From Gammaproteobacteria bacterium UBA3067 (GTDB lineage: Bacteria > Pseudomonadota > Gammaproteobacteria > Pseudomonadales > UBA3067), in contig DFBZ01000018.1 of the NCBI GenBank assembly GCA_002366835.1, forward strand, positions 3,360-67,359: DNA of 64,000 nucleotides. The letters are read 5' to 3'. Shown here one piece after another: positions 9,363 through 18,500 of this stretch. Every line of letters begins with the position of its first letter. Positions within the stretch are counted from its first letter, which is position 1. The translations under genes and the position numbers were made by a program. The notes beneath the pieces were generated by a model. The model made no database searches and was not told the origin of the DNA. It was given only the letters and a program-made list of their open reading frames with translations.

Positions 9363-10985
9363 TTGTCCTTTAAGAAATTTTCATTTCATAATACCGTCTG
9401 CACAGCCCTTGATAGCGCTGGCTACCGGCTCTGCACACCGCTTAATGAAACCATGATTCCTCATTATATGAATAATGAGGATCTTTACATAAGCGCGCCG
9501 ATTGGATCAGGCAAAACCACCACCAGCCTGATCTGCGCCTTAAACCAAATCATGCTGACCCGCGATAGCGAGGCCTCTCAACTCAACACACCAAGCGTGA
9601 TCATTCTCACGCCAACTCGAGAGCAGGCACACCATATTATTCGCACCATTAAAGAAATATGCCGATTCATTCCCGCTCCTCCCAGCGTTGTGCTGTGCCA
9701 AAACCCCTACCGTTTTATTGAAGATGCTCCCGCCTTGCATGTAGACATTTTAGTCACCACACCCGAGAATATCGCAGACAGCATTAAAGAAAAAACGGTT
9801 TCTACTGATGGCATAAAGTCCATTATTTACGCAAGCGCGGACCAAGTGTTAGACGCGGGATATTGGCATGAAATGGATCGCATTCAACGAGCACTGCCTA
9901 GCGAACACCAGTCAATCATACTCGCCTCCAGCAACCAGGAAGTTGACCTCGACGAAATTTCCCGTTTATTTCAAAACAATCCTTTTCGATTTACCGCAAA
10001 AGTAGAAAATAAAGAAGAGCGATTTATCAGTGAACGGGTGTATATTGCAGACGACTTCAAACACAAAAAAGCGCTTTTAGACTTCCTAGTGCGTGATGGA
10101 GAAGTCGACACAGCCTTCGTTATTAGCAATACCACGAGCTGCGCCAGAAATCTCTCTGCTTATTTGCAGAAAAATGGCCTGCCTAATACCTTGTTGCTCG
10201 ACGGCGACAAACTGGAAATAGATGCAGATATCTCGGCAAATGAGAGGAAGTACCTTCCACAAATTTTTATCGGTACGAATAACAACATTCGAACACTGGA
10301 TAACTGCCGTGCCAGTCATATTATTAACTTTCATTTCCCACCCAGCCCAGAATGTTACTTTTCAAGACAAAACTATCTCAGTAAAAAAACAAGACACCCA
10401 GCGATTATTTCCCTGGTTGGAAAGTCCGAGAATAAAAAACTCAATCTGCTTGAACGCCTTGTGGACAAAACTCTTCTCCGCGGAGTAATTCCTGGATTAG
10501 AACCAAAGACGACACCGAAGCAAAATAAAAAAGGCCGACACGGGCGTCCCCAGAAGGGAAACAACCCATCACAAAAAACCGCGCAACAAAACGAATACAG
10601 TGGTTTTATGCGATCCAATACGCGTCGCACCCAAAGCGGAACGGAAAGCAACGGACAAAATAACGATATAAAACCTGCTTCAACGCAAGCTCTTCCCCAG
10701 AAAAAACATAAACCAAAACAAGCAGTGGGAAATTCTTCCCAAAATATCCAGACAAGAACACCAAATTATAATCACTATAAAGCCGATCAGGCTCAAAATT
10801 CTTACAACGATCATTACCGCGAAACAAATTACCAGGAAGAATGGCCAGACGAAAAAGAAAAAGCCCAACCTATCATCAAAGTGCAGCGCAAAATTAAAAC
10901 AACAGACGAAAATTCAAGTAGCTTAAAACCGACAAGCAAAATATCCCGCATTGCTGGAAAACTCGGCTTATCGACAAAAAAATAA
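9363..10985 (+). CDS. DEAD-box helicase-like protein with degenerate motifs
   Basis: A 540-residue protein with a two-lobe DEAD-box core (about 1-380) and a long polar, basic Q/N/K-rich tail (about 384-540). The Walker A is intact (APIGSGKT, 45-52) and PTREQA (84-89) stands for motif Ia. The Q motif reads CTPLN. Motif II is ASAD (157-160) instead of DEAD, motif III is ASS instead of SAT, and the arginine motif VI (HRIGRTGR) is absent. It may bind ATP and RNA but is unlikely to unwind. The start is TTG with GAGG 7 bases upstream. It lies downstream of rhlB in the same orientation, suggesting an ancient duplication or an accessory scaffold role. Confidence 0.8.
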   Translation: MSFKKFSFHNTVCTALDSAGYRLCTPLNETMIPHYMNNEDLYISAPIGSGKTTTSLICALNQIMLTRDSEASQLNTPSVIILTPTREQAHHIIRTIKEICRFIPAPPSVVLCQNPYRFIEDAPALHVDILVTTPENIADSIKEKTVSTDGIKSIIYASADQVLDAGYWHEMDRIQRALPSEHQSIILASSNQEVDLDEISRLFQNNPFRFTAKVENKEERFISERVYIADDFKHKKALLDFLVRDGEVDTAFVISNTTSCARNLSAYLQKNGLPNTLLLDGDKLEIDADISANERKYLPQIFIGTNNNIRTLDNCRASHIINFHFPPSPECYFSRQNYLSKKTRHPAIISLVGKSENKKLNLLERLVDKTLLRGVIPGLEPKTTPKQNKKGRHGRPQKGNNPSQKTAQQNEYSGFMRSNTRRTQSGTESNGQNNDIKPASTQALPQKKHKPKQAVGNSSQNIQTRTPNYNHYKADQAQNSYNDHYRETNYQEEWPDEKEKAQPIIKVQRKIKTTDENSSSLKPTSKISRIAGKLGLSTKK

Positions 10986-11030
10986 TACCAAGGGGTAAGC
11001 CTGATACTCCCCAATAAAGTAGCCAGCAAG

Positions 11031-11780
11031 ATGCCCCAGATACTTAAACCCGGCATGTTTTTGTTTTTTTTAATCAGCTTAACACTGTCTGCTGAATCAA
11101 CTGCCTCCCAAAGCAATCAAACCAGCGCTAAACAAGAATGCGTTATCCTCCTTCATGGTTTAGGCAGAACAAAACTGGCCATGCGCCCCGTACAAAAGGC
11201 CCTTGCTCAGGAGGGATATCAGGTTTGGAATGAAAGTTATCCCTCCACCCAAAAAACCATTGAGCAACTCGCAAATACCACCATCACCAAGGCCTTACAA
11301 TACTGCCGGTCTTTAGGCAGCAAGCGTATTCATTTTGTGAGTCATTCACTGGGTGGCATCCTGCTGCGTTACTACCTTCAAAACCAGCACCCCAGAGAAC
11401 TTGGTCATATCGTCATGTTAAGCCCACCCAATCAAGGCAGTGAAGTGGTGGATTATTTAAAAGATAATAAGCTCTTTCAATATTTTTTAGGGCCTGCCGG
11501 ACAGCAAATCGGTACAGACCAAAGCAGCATCCCCAGTAAACTCAAACCAATCCAGGCGGTTATCGGCATCATCACCGGAAGCAACTCTTTTGAACCCTGG
11601 TTTTCAAACAGAATACCCGGCCCCGATGACGGCAAAGTTTCAACAGAAAGTGCCAAACTTGCCGAAATGCGCGACTACCTGGTGGTTGAGAACGGGCACA
11701 CGTTTATCATGAGTGACGCGTATGTGATTGAACAAATTCAACACTTTCTAAAGCATGGAAAGTTTCTCAGAACACCATAA
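11031..11780 (+). CDS. Secreted lipase/esterase-like alpha/beta hydrolase
   Basis: A 249-residue protein with a signal peptide (hydrophobic stretch about residues 9-20). VILLHGLGRTK (38-48) is the oxyanion segment and VSHSLGG (103-109) the nucleophile elbow with Ser106. This resembles PGAP1/triacylglycerol-lipase-like proteins, which act on lipid esters. The late His is probably in VENGHTFIM (about 222-230). It is probably periplasmic or exported. It starts 45 bases after the pseudo-helicase stop and ends 45 bases before cca, so it may share a transcript. Substrate unknown. Confidence 0.82.
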   Translation: MPQILKPGMFLFFLISLTLSAESTASQSNQTSAKQECVILLHGLGRTKLAMRPVQKALAQEGYQVWNESYPSTQKTIEQLANTTITKALQYCRSLGSKRIHFVSHSLGGILLRYYLQNQHPRELGHIVMLSPPNQGSEVVDYLKDNKLFQYFLGPAGQQIGTDQSSIPSKLKPIQAVIGIITGSNSFEPWFSNRIPGPDDGKVSTESAKLAEMRDYLVVENGHTFIMSDAYVIEQIQHFLKHGKFLRTP

Positions 11781-11825
11781 GCCCATATACTGAGGGTTTC
11801 TCCTTCAAGCCAGAGAACAAAATAC

Positions 11826-13064
11826 ATGAAAATCTATCTGGTGGGTGGCGCTGTACGTGACCACCTTCTCAAGCTGCCTGTCAAAGACCGTGACTGGGTT
11901 GTGGTGGGCGCAAGTCCGGAAGAAATGCTGGCGCAACACTTTGTGGCTGTGGGTCGGGATTTTCCCGTTTTTCTCCACCCCAAAACGAAAGAAGAATACG
12001 CCCTTGCCCGCACCGAGCGTAAGTCAGGCAAGGGTTATACGGGCTTTGAATGCTTTAGCTCTGCCGAGGTCAGCCTTGAGGAAGACCTTTTAAGGCGCGA
12101 TTTAAGCATCAATGCCATTGCTCAGGATGAACAAGGCAATATTATCGACCCTTACCATGGCCAGCAGGATCTGCAAACGCGAACCTTACGCCATGTCTCA
12201 CCTGCATTCCGAGAAGACCCCCTCCGCATTCTACGTGTATCCCGTTTTGCTGCGCGCTTTAGCCATTTGGGCTTTCATATCGCCGATGAGACAATGGTGC
12301 TGATGAAGCAAATGACGACCGATGACGAACTACAGTATCTCTCTGCTGAACGGGTGTGGAGCGAAACCCAACGCGCGCTGTGCACTAAAAACCCCGCCCG
12401 TTTTTTTGAAGTGTTGCGAAGCTGCGGCGCATTGGAAAAACTTTTCCCCGAGATAGACTGCCTTTTTGGCGTTCCACAACCGGAAGCCCATCATCCTGAA
12501 ATAGATACCGGCCTTCATACTTTAATGAGCCTCACTCAAGCAGCTCAACTCAGCAACTGCCCCATTATTCGCTTCGCCGTGCTCACCCACGACCTGGGAA
12601 AAGGAAATACACCACCACAAGATTGGCCTCAGCATATTGGCCATGAAGAGCGCAGTGTCGCTTTAATTGAGACGCTCGCCCAGCGCTTGCGGGTACCAAA
12701 AAACTATAGCAAGCTTGCCAAGCAAGTTGCCCGTTATCATACCCACTGCCACCGTGCATTAAGCCTAAAACCTGCCACGCTGGTTAAAACACTGGAAAAC
12801 CTCAATGCCTACCGGCAGCGCGAAAACCTGGATAAATTTCTCATTGCTTGCGAAGCCGATGCCCGGGGCCGAAGAGGTTTTGAAGAAAGGCCCTACCCCC
12901 AGGCCCAGTACTTTGTCGATGCGCTGACTGCGAGTAATCAAATAGATACGCAAGCGCTAATAAATGCCGGCTACAGCGGCAAGAAACTCGGTGATGCCAT
13001 TCACCAGCAACGTGTAGGTGCTGTAAAAAATATGCGAGACAATAATCATGACGCAACAGAATGA
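11826..13064 (+). CDS. cca: CCA-adding enzyme (tRNA nucleotidyltransferase)
   Basis: A 412-residue multifunctional CCA protein, which builds and repairs the 3'-CCA of tRNA. The N-terminal nucleotidyltransferase carries GGAVRD (residues 7-12) and the metal-binding DRD (about 21-23). The RRDLSINA segment follows, and the C-terminal half has an HD phosphohydrolase domain (THDLGKG), as in the E. coli-type enzyme. Length is normal for that class. Its last 17 bases overlap the start of the pteridine reductase gene in another frame, so the two are co-transcribed. Confidence 0.95.
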   Translation: MKIYLVGGAVRDHLLKLPVKDRDWVVVGASPEEMLAQHFVAVGRDFPVFLHPKTKEEYALARTERKSGKGYTGFECFSSAEVSLEEDLLRRDLSINAIAQDEQGNIIDPYHGQQDLQTRTLRHVSPAFREDPLRILRVSRFAARFSHLGFHIADETMVLMKQMTTDDELQYLSAERVWSETQRALCTKNPARFFEVLRSCGALEKLFPEIDCLFGVPQPEAHHPEIDTGLHTLMSLTQAAQLSNCPIIRFAVLTHDLGKGNTPPQDWPQHIGHEERSVALIETLAQRLRVPKNYSKLAKQVARYHTHCHRALSLKPATLVKTLENLNAYRQRENLDKFLIACEADARGRRGFEERPYPQAQYFVDALTASNQIDTQALINAGYSGKKLGDAIHQQRVGAVKNMRDNNHDATE

Positions 13065-13806
13065 CCATCCGGTCGCACTAGTCACCGGCGGCGCAAAGCG
13101 TATCGGCGCTGAAATATGCGCCACCCTGCACCAGCGCGGTTTTAATATTATTCTGCACTATCTCCATGCGGAAAAAGAAGCGCGCCAACTGTCGGAGTCA
13201 CTCAACGCCCAGCGCCCCAAGTCCTGCGTGCTCCATAAGGCGACACTCAATGACCTGAAGGATATTGAAGGTCTCGCTCATAACGCGACACAAGCTTGGG
13301 GAAAGCTCAATCTACTAGTGAATAACGCGTCCAGCTTTTACCCCACCCCCGTTCTACAGGCCCAAGAAGCCGACTGGGAAGAGTTGATGTCCAGCAACCT
13401 GAAAGGGGCTTTTTTTCTATCACAAAAACTCGTGCCTGCTTTGCAAAAACAACAGGGCTGCATTGTAAATATTATCGATATTTATGCCCAACACCCGCTG
13501 AAGAACCACCCCATTTACTGTATTGCTAAAGCAGGCCTAGTGGCAATGACCCAGTCCCTCGCGCTGGAACTAGGGCCAGATATTCGTGTAAATGGTGTTT
13601 CACCCGGCGCCATTCTTTGGCCGGAAACTGATACGCAGAACGGCAGTAAACAGAGCCAACTTCAGCAAGAAATTATTCAGCGCACCTGCCTGGAACGCCG
13701 AGGGCAACCAAGAGATATAGCCAAGACTGTTGCTTTTCTCGCCCAAGACGCACCCTTTATCAGCGGGCAAATTATCGCGGTAGATGGGGGCAGACTAACT
13801 CGCTGA
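13048..13806 (+). CDS. folM: Pteridine reductase / dihydromonapterin reductase (SDR)
   Basis: A 252-residue short-chain dehydrogenase. TGGAKRIG near the N-terminus matches the TGxxxRxG signature of pteridine reductases, which use NADPH to reduce dihydromonapterin or dihydrofolate. NNAS, the YCIAKAG catalytic Tyr-Lys segment and the C-terminal SGQIIAVDGG are present. The start codon lies inside the end of cca. The 3' end runs 12 bases into folK, which is convergent. The position beside folK and folB supports a pterin role rather than a generic SDR. Confidence 0.88.
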   Translation: MTQQNDHPVALVTGGAKRIGAEICATLHQRGFNIILHYLHAEKEARQLSESLNAQRPKSCVLHKATLNDLKDIEGLAHNATQAWGKLNLLVNNASSFYPTPVLQAQEADWEELMSSNLKGAFFLSQKLVPALQKQQGCIVNIIDIYAQHPLKNHPIYCIAKAGLVAMTQSLALELGPDIRVNGVSPGAILWPETDTQNGSKQSQLQQEIIQRTCLERRGQPRDIAKTVAFLAQDAPFISGQIIAVDGGRLTR

Positions 13807-14313
13807 GGTGCCTAAGTTGCGCCCCCGCCATACAAACGGCACACGCCAAAGGCGCTGCGAGCTCTGATCGAAGTTCTGCCAAAGTGCCGCATAAGTTTTA
13901 CCCTCTAGTAGATGGCAGTGATCTGGCGCCAACTCTGCTAAAGGCTTTAACACAAAAGCATTTTGAAGAATCTCTTCTCGAGGCAAGAGAATACCATCCA
14001 CCACGCCTTTGCTTTGATCATAACTCAGAATATCCACATCCAGGGTTCGTGCACTAAAACGTGATGCTTCCCTATTCCTGTCATTCTCTTCTTCCAACTG
14101 TCGCAAGGTTTTCGAAAGCGCGCCCACCGACAAGTAAGTTTTAATCGCCACAACGAGATTATAAAAGTGATCACCGTCAAAACCCACGGCTTCACTTTCA
14201 TAAACAGAGGAGCACCTTATATCACCGAACCTTTCGGCCAAACCATCCAAAGCGGCGGTGATATAACGCTCCCGGTGAATATTGCTTCCCAGGCTAAGAA
14301 AGACCTCTGCCAT
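13795..14313 (-). CDS. folK: 6-hydroxymethyl-dihydropterin pyrophosphokinase
   Basis: A 172-residue HPPK, which transfers pyrophosphate from ATP to 6-hydroxymethyl-7,8-dihydropterin in folate synthesis. It opens with the family motif LSLGSNI, and the metal-binding segment TLDVDILSYD is present, followed by LPREEI and AFVLKPLAELAP. Length is normal. The start shares one base with the stop of folB (TAATG arrangement), indicating translational coupling in a folB-folK operon. The 3' ends of folK and folM overlap. Confidence 0.94.
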   Translation of the reverse strand: MAEVFLSLGSNIHRERYITAALDGLAERFGDIRCSSVYESEAVGFDGDHFYNLVVAIKTYLSVGALSKTLRQLEEENDRNREASRFSARTLDVDILSYDQSKGVVDGILLPREEILQNAFVLKPLAELAPDHCHLLEGKTYAALWQNFDQSSQRLWRVPFVWRGRNLGTSAS

Positions 14314-14699
14314 TAAGAAGGCTCCCCTTGTTTACGACAATCCCCTTCACGACAACCCCGCTCAATTTCCACCCCAACATCTCTTGAACCTTTAACGGCG
14401 CCAGGCTTACCCAAACGAAGCCTCACCCAGGGCACACTAAACTCATTCAGAACAATGTCAGCAATACGTTCCGCCAAGGTTTCCACTAACTGAAATTCAC
14501 TTTTTTCGACATAAGCAATAATCCGTTTGGATACCGCTTTATAATCCAGCGCATCTTCGATGGCATCGCTCTGCGCTGCGCGACGAATATCGCAAGCCAA
14601 TTCCAGATCAATGCTCACCACCTGTTTGATCTCGCGTTCCCAGTCAAAAATACCGATAACGGTTTGCACTTGTAACTCTCGAATATAAACAATATCCAT
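14313..14699 (-). CDS. folB: Dihydroneopterin aldolase
   Basis: A 128-residue FolB, which cleaves dihydroneopterin to hydroxymethyl-dihydropterin and glycolaldehyde (and epimerises it). The N-terminal IRELQVQTVIGIFDWEREI matches the family, as do the DYKAVSKRI block and the VETLAERIADIVL block. It is slightly long because of a short Cys/Glu-rich tail. First gene of the folB-folK operon, divergent from plsY, an arrangement common in gammaproteobacteria. Confidence 0.94.
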   Translation of the reverse strand: MDIVYIRELQVQTVIGIFDWEREIKQVVSIDLELACDIRRAAQSDAIEDALDYKAVSKRIIAYVEKSEFQLVETLAERIADIVLNEFSVPWVRLRLGKPGAVKGSRDVGVEIERGCREGDCRKQGEPS

Positions 14700-14811
14700 A
14701 CAACCCCTTCTTCCTTACAACGATTGACCCACAGCGCCCGAATTGTGTTCGCGACGATGAATAGGGTACTCTAGCCCGCTTAATTCACCCCTATTTTCTT
14801 GAGGAATCAAT

Positions 14812-15432
14812 GTGGAACTCCCTTTAACTCTTTCATCTATTGGGCTGTGCATTTTCGCTTATTTGGTGGGCTCTGTCTCTACCGCAATTCTGGTATGCCG
14901 GGTGTTTGCTTATCCAGACCCTCGTAGCGAAGGCTCGAATAACCCCGGCACCACCAATGTATTACGCATAGCTGGCAAGGTGCCCGCACTGCTTACCTTG
15001 GCTGGCGATATTGCTAAAGGCGTTATTCCTGTACTGATAGGCAGGTGGTTATTAAAAGATGACTACATCCTTGCCATGATGGGTTTCTGCGCTTTTCTTG
15101 GTCATCTATTCCCTATTTTTTTTAATTTTGAAGGTGGGAAAGGGGTTGCCACCGCACTGGGCGTTATTACAACACTCGCTTGGCCGATTGGCCTGGCAGT
15201 TATGTTAATTTGGCTTATCGTAGCGGTACTAAGTCGAATATCGTCATTGTCAGCACTGATTAGCTGGGCACTGGCACCTTTGATTGTCCACTTATACATG
15301 GAGCAAATTTTCTATCCCATCCTGGCCATGAGTGTATTTTTGATTTTCAGGCACCACGAAAATATTAAAAAACTCGTCACTGGCACAGAAAGTCGAATTG
15401 GAGCTAAAAGCAGCCAGGAAAGCACTCCCTAA
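14812..15432 (+). CDS. plsY: Acyl-phosphate glycerol-3-phosphate acyltransferase
   Basis: A 206-residue inner-membrane enzyme that makes lysophosphatidate from acyl-phosphate and glycerol-3-phosphate, the first step of phospholipid synthesis. Family motifs seen: GSVSTAILVCR, SNNPGTTNVLR and FEGGKGVATALG, with about five to seven membrane segments. Translation probably starts at GTG 14812 (MELPLTL), with GAGGA upstream; the ATG two bases earlier is out of frame. Divergent from folB, sharing a 112-base promoter region. Confidence 0.94.
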   Translation: MELPLTLSSIGLCIFAYLVGSVSTAILVCRVFAYPDPRSEGSNNPGTTNVLRIAGKVPALLTLAGDIAKGVIPVLIGRWLLKDDYILAMMGFCAFLGHLFPIFFNFEGGKGVATALGVITTLAWPIGLAVMLIWLIVAVLSRISSLSALISWALAPLIVHLYMEQIFYPILAMSVFLIFRHHENIKKLVTGTESRIGAKSSQESTP

Positions 15433-15566
15433 ATCTGTTTACCCCACAATAAGATAATAATCAGACAGTCTCAGGAGTGTTTCAACGCGCACATTTTGGC
15501 ACTTTTTCACTTGTACTGTCGGCTCACTCTCGGATAACTTAAAGAAAATATTCGAGAAGAAACAAA

Positions 15567-18500
15567 ATGGATTTCATCTTCAAGAAAAAACTGGGTTCAA
15601 GCCTTAACGCCGATATATATACTGCCTACCTCCCTTCGGACGAAAAGACCCTCTATCGCTTTAAAGTTATTAAACCCCAGTTTTTTGATGCCACACTGCT
15701 CGAACACCTCCGCCAACAGCTTTCATACCTCGAACAGCTAGACATTAAAGGGCTTCAGCTCCCAGAGCTGATTGAAGACACCAACACTGTCATTCTTAAG
15801 CAACCCTTCCAAGAACTACCAACATTGGGCGAATACCTTGAAAGTGAGGGAACGCTTAGCCCTGAGCAAACTCTCCAGCTTGGCATCTCCCTGTGCGAAC
15901 AGCTGGAAAACCGACATGCGAAAACTTGGGTGCATAAGGGTATCAAGCCTAACAACATCCTTTACTCACAAGCCTCCGGCGCCCTTGCCCTTCTTGATGA
16001 CATAGAAACGCGCACACCCAAACAACTGACTCACCAACCCAACGATCCCGATCACTGCAGAGGATCCCTACCCTACCAGTCACCAGAACAATGCAGCCGT
16101 ATACATATCGAAATAGACCACAGAAGCGACTTTTACTCCCTCGGCTGCGTGCTTTATCGCTGTATCGCCGGGCGGCCACCCTTTATTTCAGATCAAGCAC
16201 TGGAGATTGCCCACTCTCACCTGGCTGAAATACCCCTGGCCCTCGATAAACGTCAGCCCGAATGCCCTGCATCCCTCAGCAATATCATTACCACCCTACT
16301 GGAAAAACAAACCGAGAAACGTTACCAGAGCGCCACAGGGATAAAAAAAGACCTGCTTACCTGCCAAGACAGACTATCCCTGAATGACACATCCGCGTTT
16401 CCCTTAAAAAGGCACGATTTCAGCCAGGAAATTGCGCCACTTTCCATCTTGGTGGGACGCCAGCATGAGAAGCAACAGTTGCTCGACCTCTATCAGCAGG
16501 TGTGCAATGGCCAGCTTGGTGTCGCCTATATTTCTGGCCTCACGGGCATAGGAAAGTCACGCTTGGTACAAGAACTGGAAGCCCCCATACTGATGCAACG
16601 TGGACTGTTTGCAAGGGGCAAATACAACCAGTTTTCACAGCACCAACCTTATGACACCCTTACCCAGGCCATTGGAACACTGGTTCGCCAAATGCTCACC
16701 GAAACCACCGAGCAACTCGAAACCTGGAGAAGCGAGATTCTGGATGTTCTTGGAATAAACGGCCAATTACTCACAGCCGTGATCCCTGAGCTGCTATTGC
16801 TGCTTGGCCCTCAACCCGATGTTACGCCACTGCCTCCAACCGAGGCGCGCAATCGCTTTAATAACCTATTTTGTCGCTTCCTCAGCTGCCTCGCGCAAAA
16901 AAAACATCCGCTCGTTTTATGTGTGGACGACCTGCAATGGTGTGATGATGCAACCCTCGACCTGCTGGAATTAATCGTTTCCAACCCAGAAGAGCACCCC
17001 TATATTCTGCTTATCCTGGCCTTTCGCAGTAATGAAGTGAATGCCCGTCACCGTATCCAGCTCACGAAAAAGTTATTAACCAAAAACCAAACAGCCTTTC
17101 TGGACTTTGAGTTGCCAGAGCTAGACAAAGTGGCCGTCAACGAAATAACGGCCTATATGCTCAATAGCGAACCCTCAGACACTACTGGCATCACCGACGC
17201 CATCTACACTACCTCCGGCGGTAACCCGCTTCTAGTGAGTGAAAGCTTGCGCTGGCTTCACCAGAGAGACGGAATTCATTACGGCGATGATGGCCTATGG
17301 CACTGGAAAGACATAGATTTGGCACAGCTGGAACTGCCCGACAGCGCCTTGGCCTTATTTACAGAAAAACTGTCCCTTCTGCCCCCCAAAGCCCAAAACC
17401 TATTAGCCCATGCGGCCCTGCTGGGGGCGCGATTTAAAGCCACGGATTTGGCGGAACTTCTTGAAACAAGCCTCAGTGAATTATTGCAGCAGCTTGCCGA
17501 CGCTTTCTCCCAACGCTTCCTATTAAAAGATAAGTCTGAGCTGTATTTCTTTCACGATCAACTTCAGATGGCTGCAGCAAAGTTACTCAGTCCCCATGAA
17601 GAAAAAAAAATTCACAAAAAAATCTCGCAGTTACTTATCCATCAACTCGGTGAAAACAAAGACTCGGAACACGTTCATGAACAAGGGAAATTACTTTACG
17701 CCATTGCTGGGCACTTAAAAAAGAGTAGGGAAAGAGTTCAGAGTGAAGACAAAAGAGTTGAAGAAGCATACTTCAACTCTTTAGCCGGCGAGGCCGCTCT
17801 GTATGCTCTGGCACATAGCGCAGCGAACTACTATTTTTCCGAAAGTGCAGGCCTTTGCAACATGGACGACTGGCTCAAGCGTTACGACTTTATGCTCCGT
17901 CTATATAAAAACCGTGCCCGCGCAGCGCTTCTCATCGGAGAACAAGAAAATGCAAATGACATCATTAATATCGCATTAAAACAGGCGCAAAATGATTTAG
18001 ACCGGGCAGACTGCTTACTTGAGCAAACAATTGCCATCGCCTCACTCGGTCAAGTGGAAGAAAGCATAATGCTTGGAAAAAAGTGCTGCCTTTTACTAGG
18101 ACACCCGCTGCCTGATAATGAAGAAGCAATAGCAATGGAGACAGCCAATCACGTTAAAACATTACAACGCATAGAATGCATAGCAGAATATCGCAAACTG
18201 CAGGCCGCCACAGACCGAAAAATATTAATCGAGCTTGATTTATACACTGAGCTTCTTGCCACGTTCTATCTTTCTGGGCAGGTGAGTTTATTTTTCCTCG
18301 CTAGTATGCGCGCCCTGAAACTTGCGCTGCGATATGGTAAAAGCGACTCCAGCAGTCACCCACTCGGCGTAGTGGGCACTTATTTTCATTTTCAGCAAGA
18401 GTATGCGCTGTCTCACTGCTACGAAACCCAGTTTCTTGAAGAAGCAAAAGAAGCCCCCTATAACTTTAGCTCTATTCGCGGGATGACCACGGGGCTCTGG

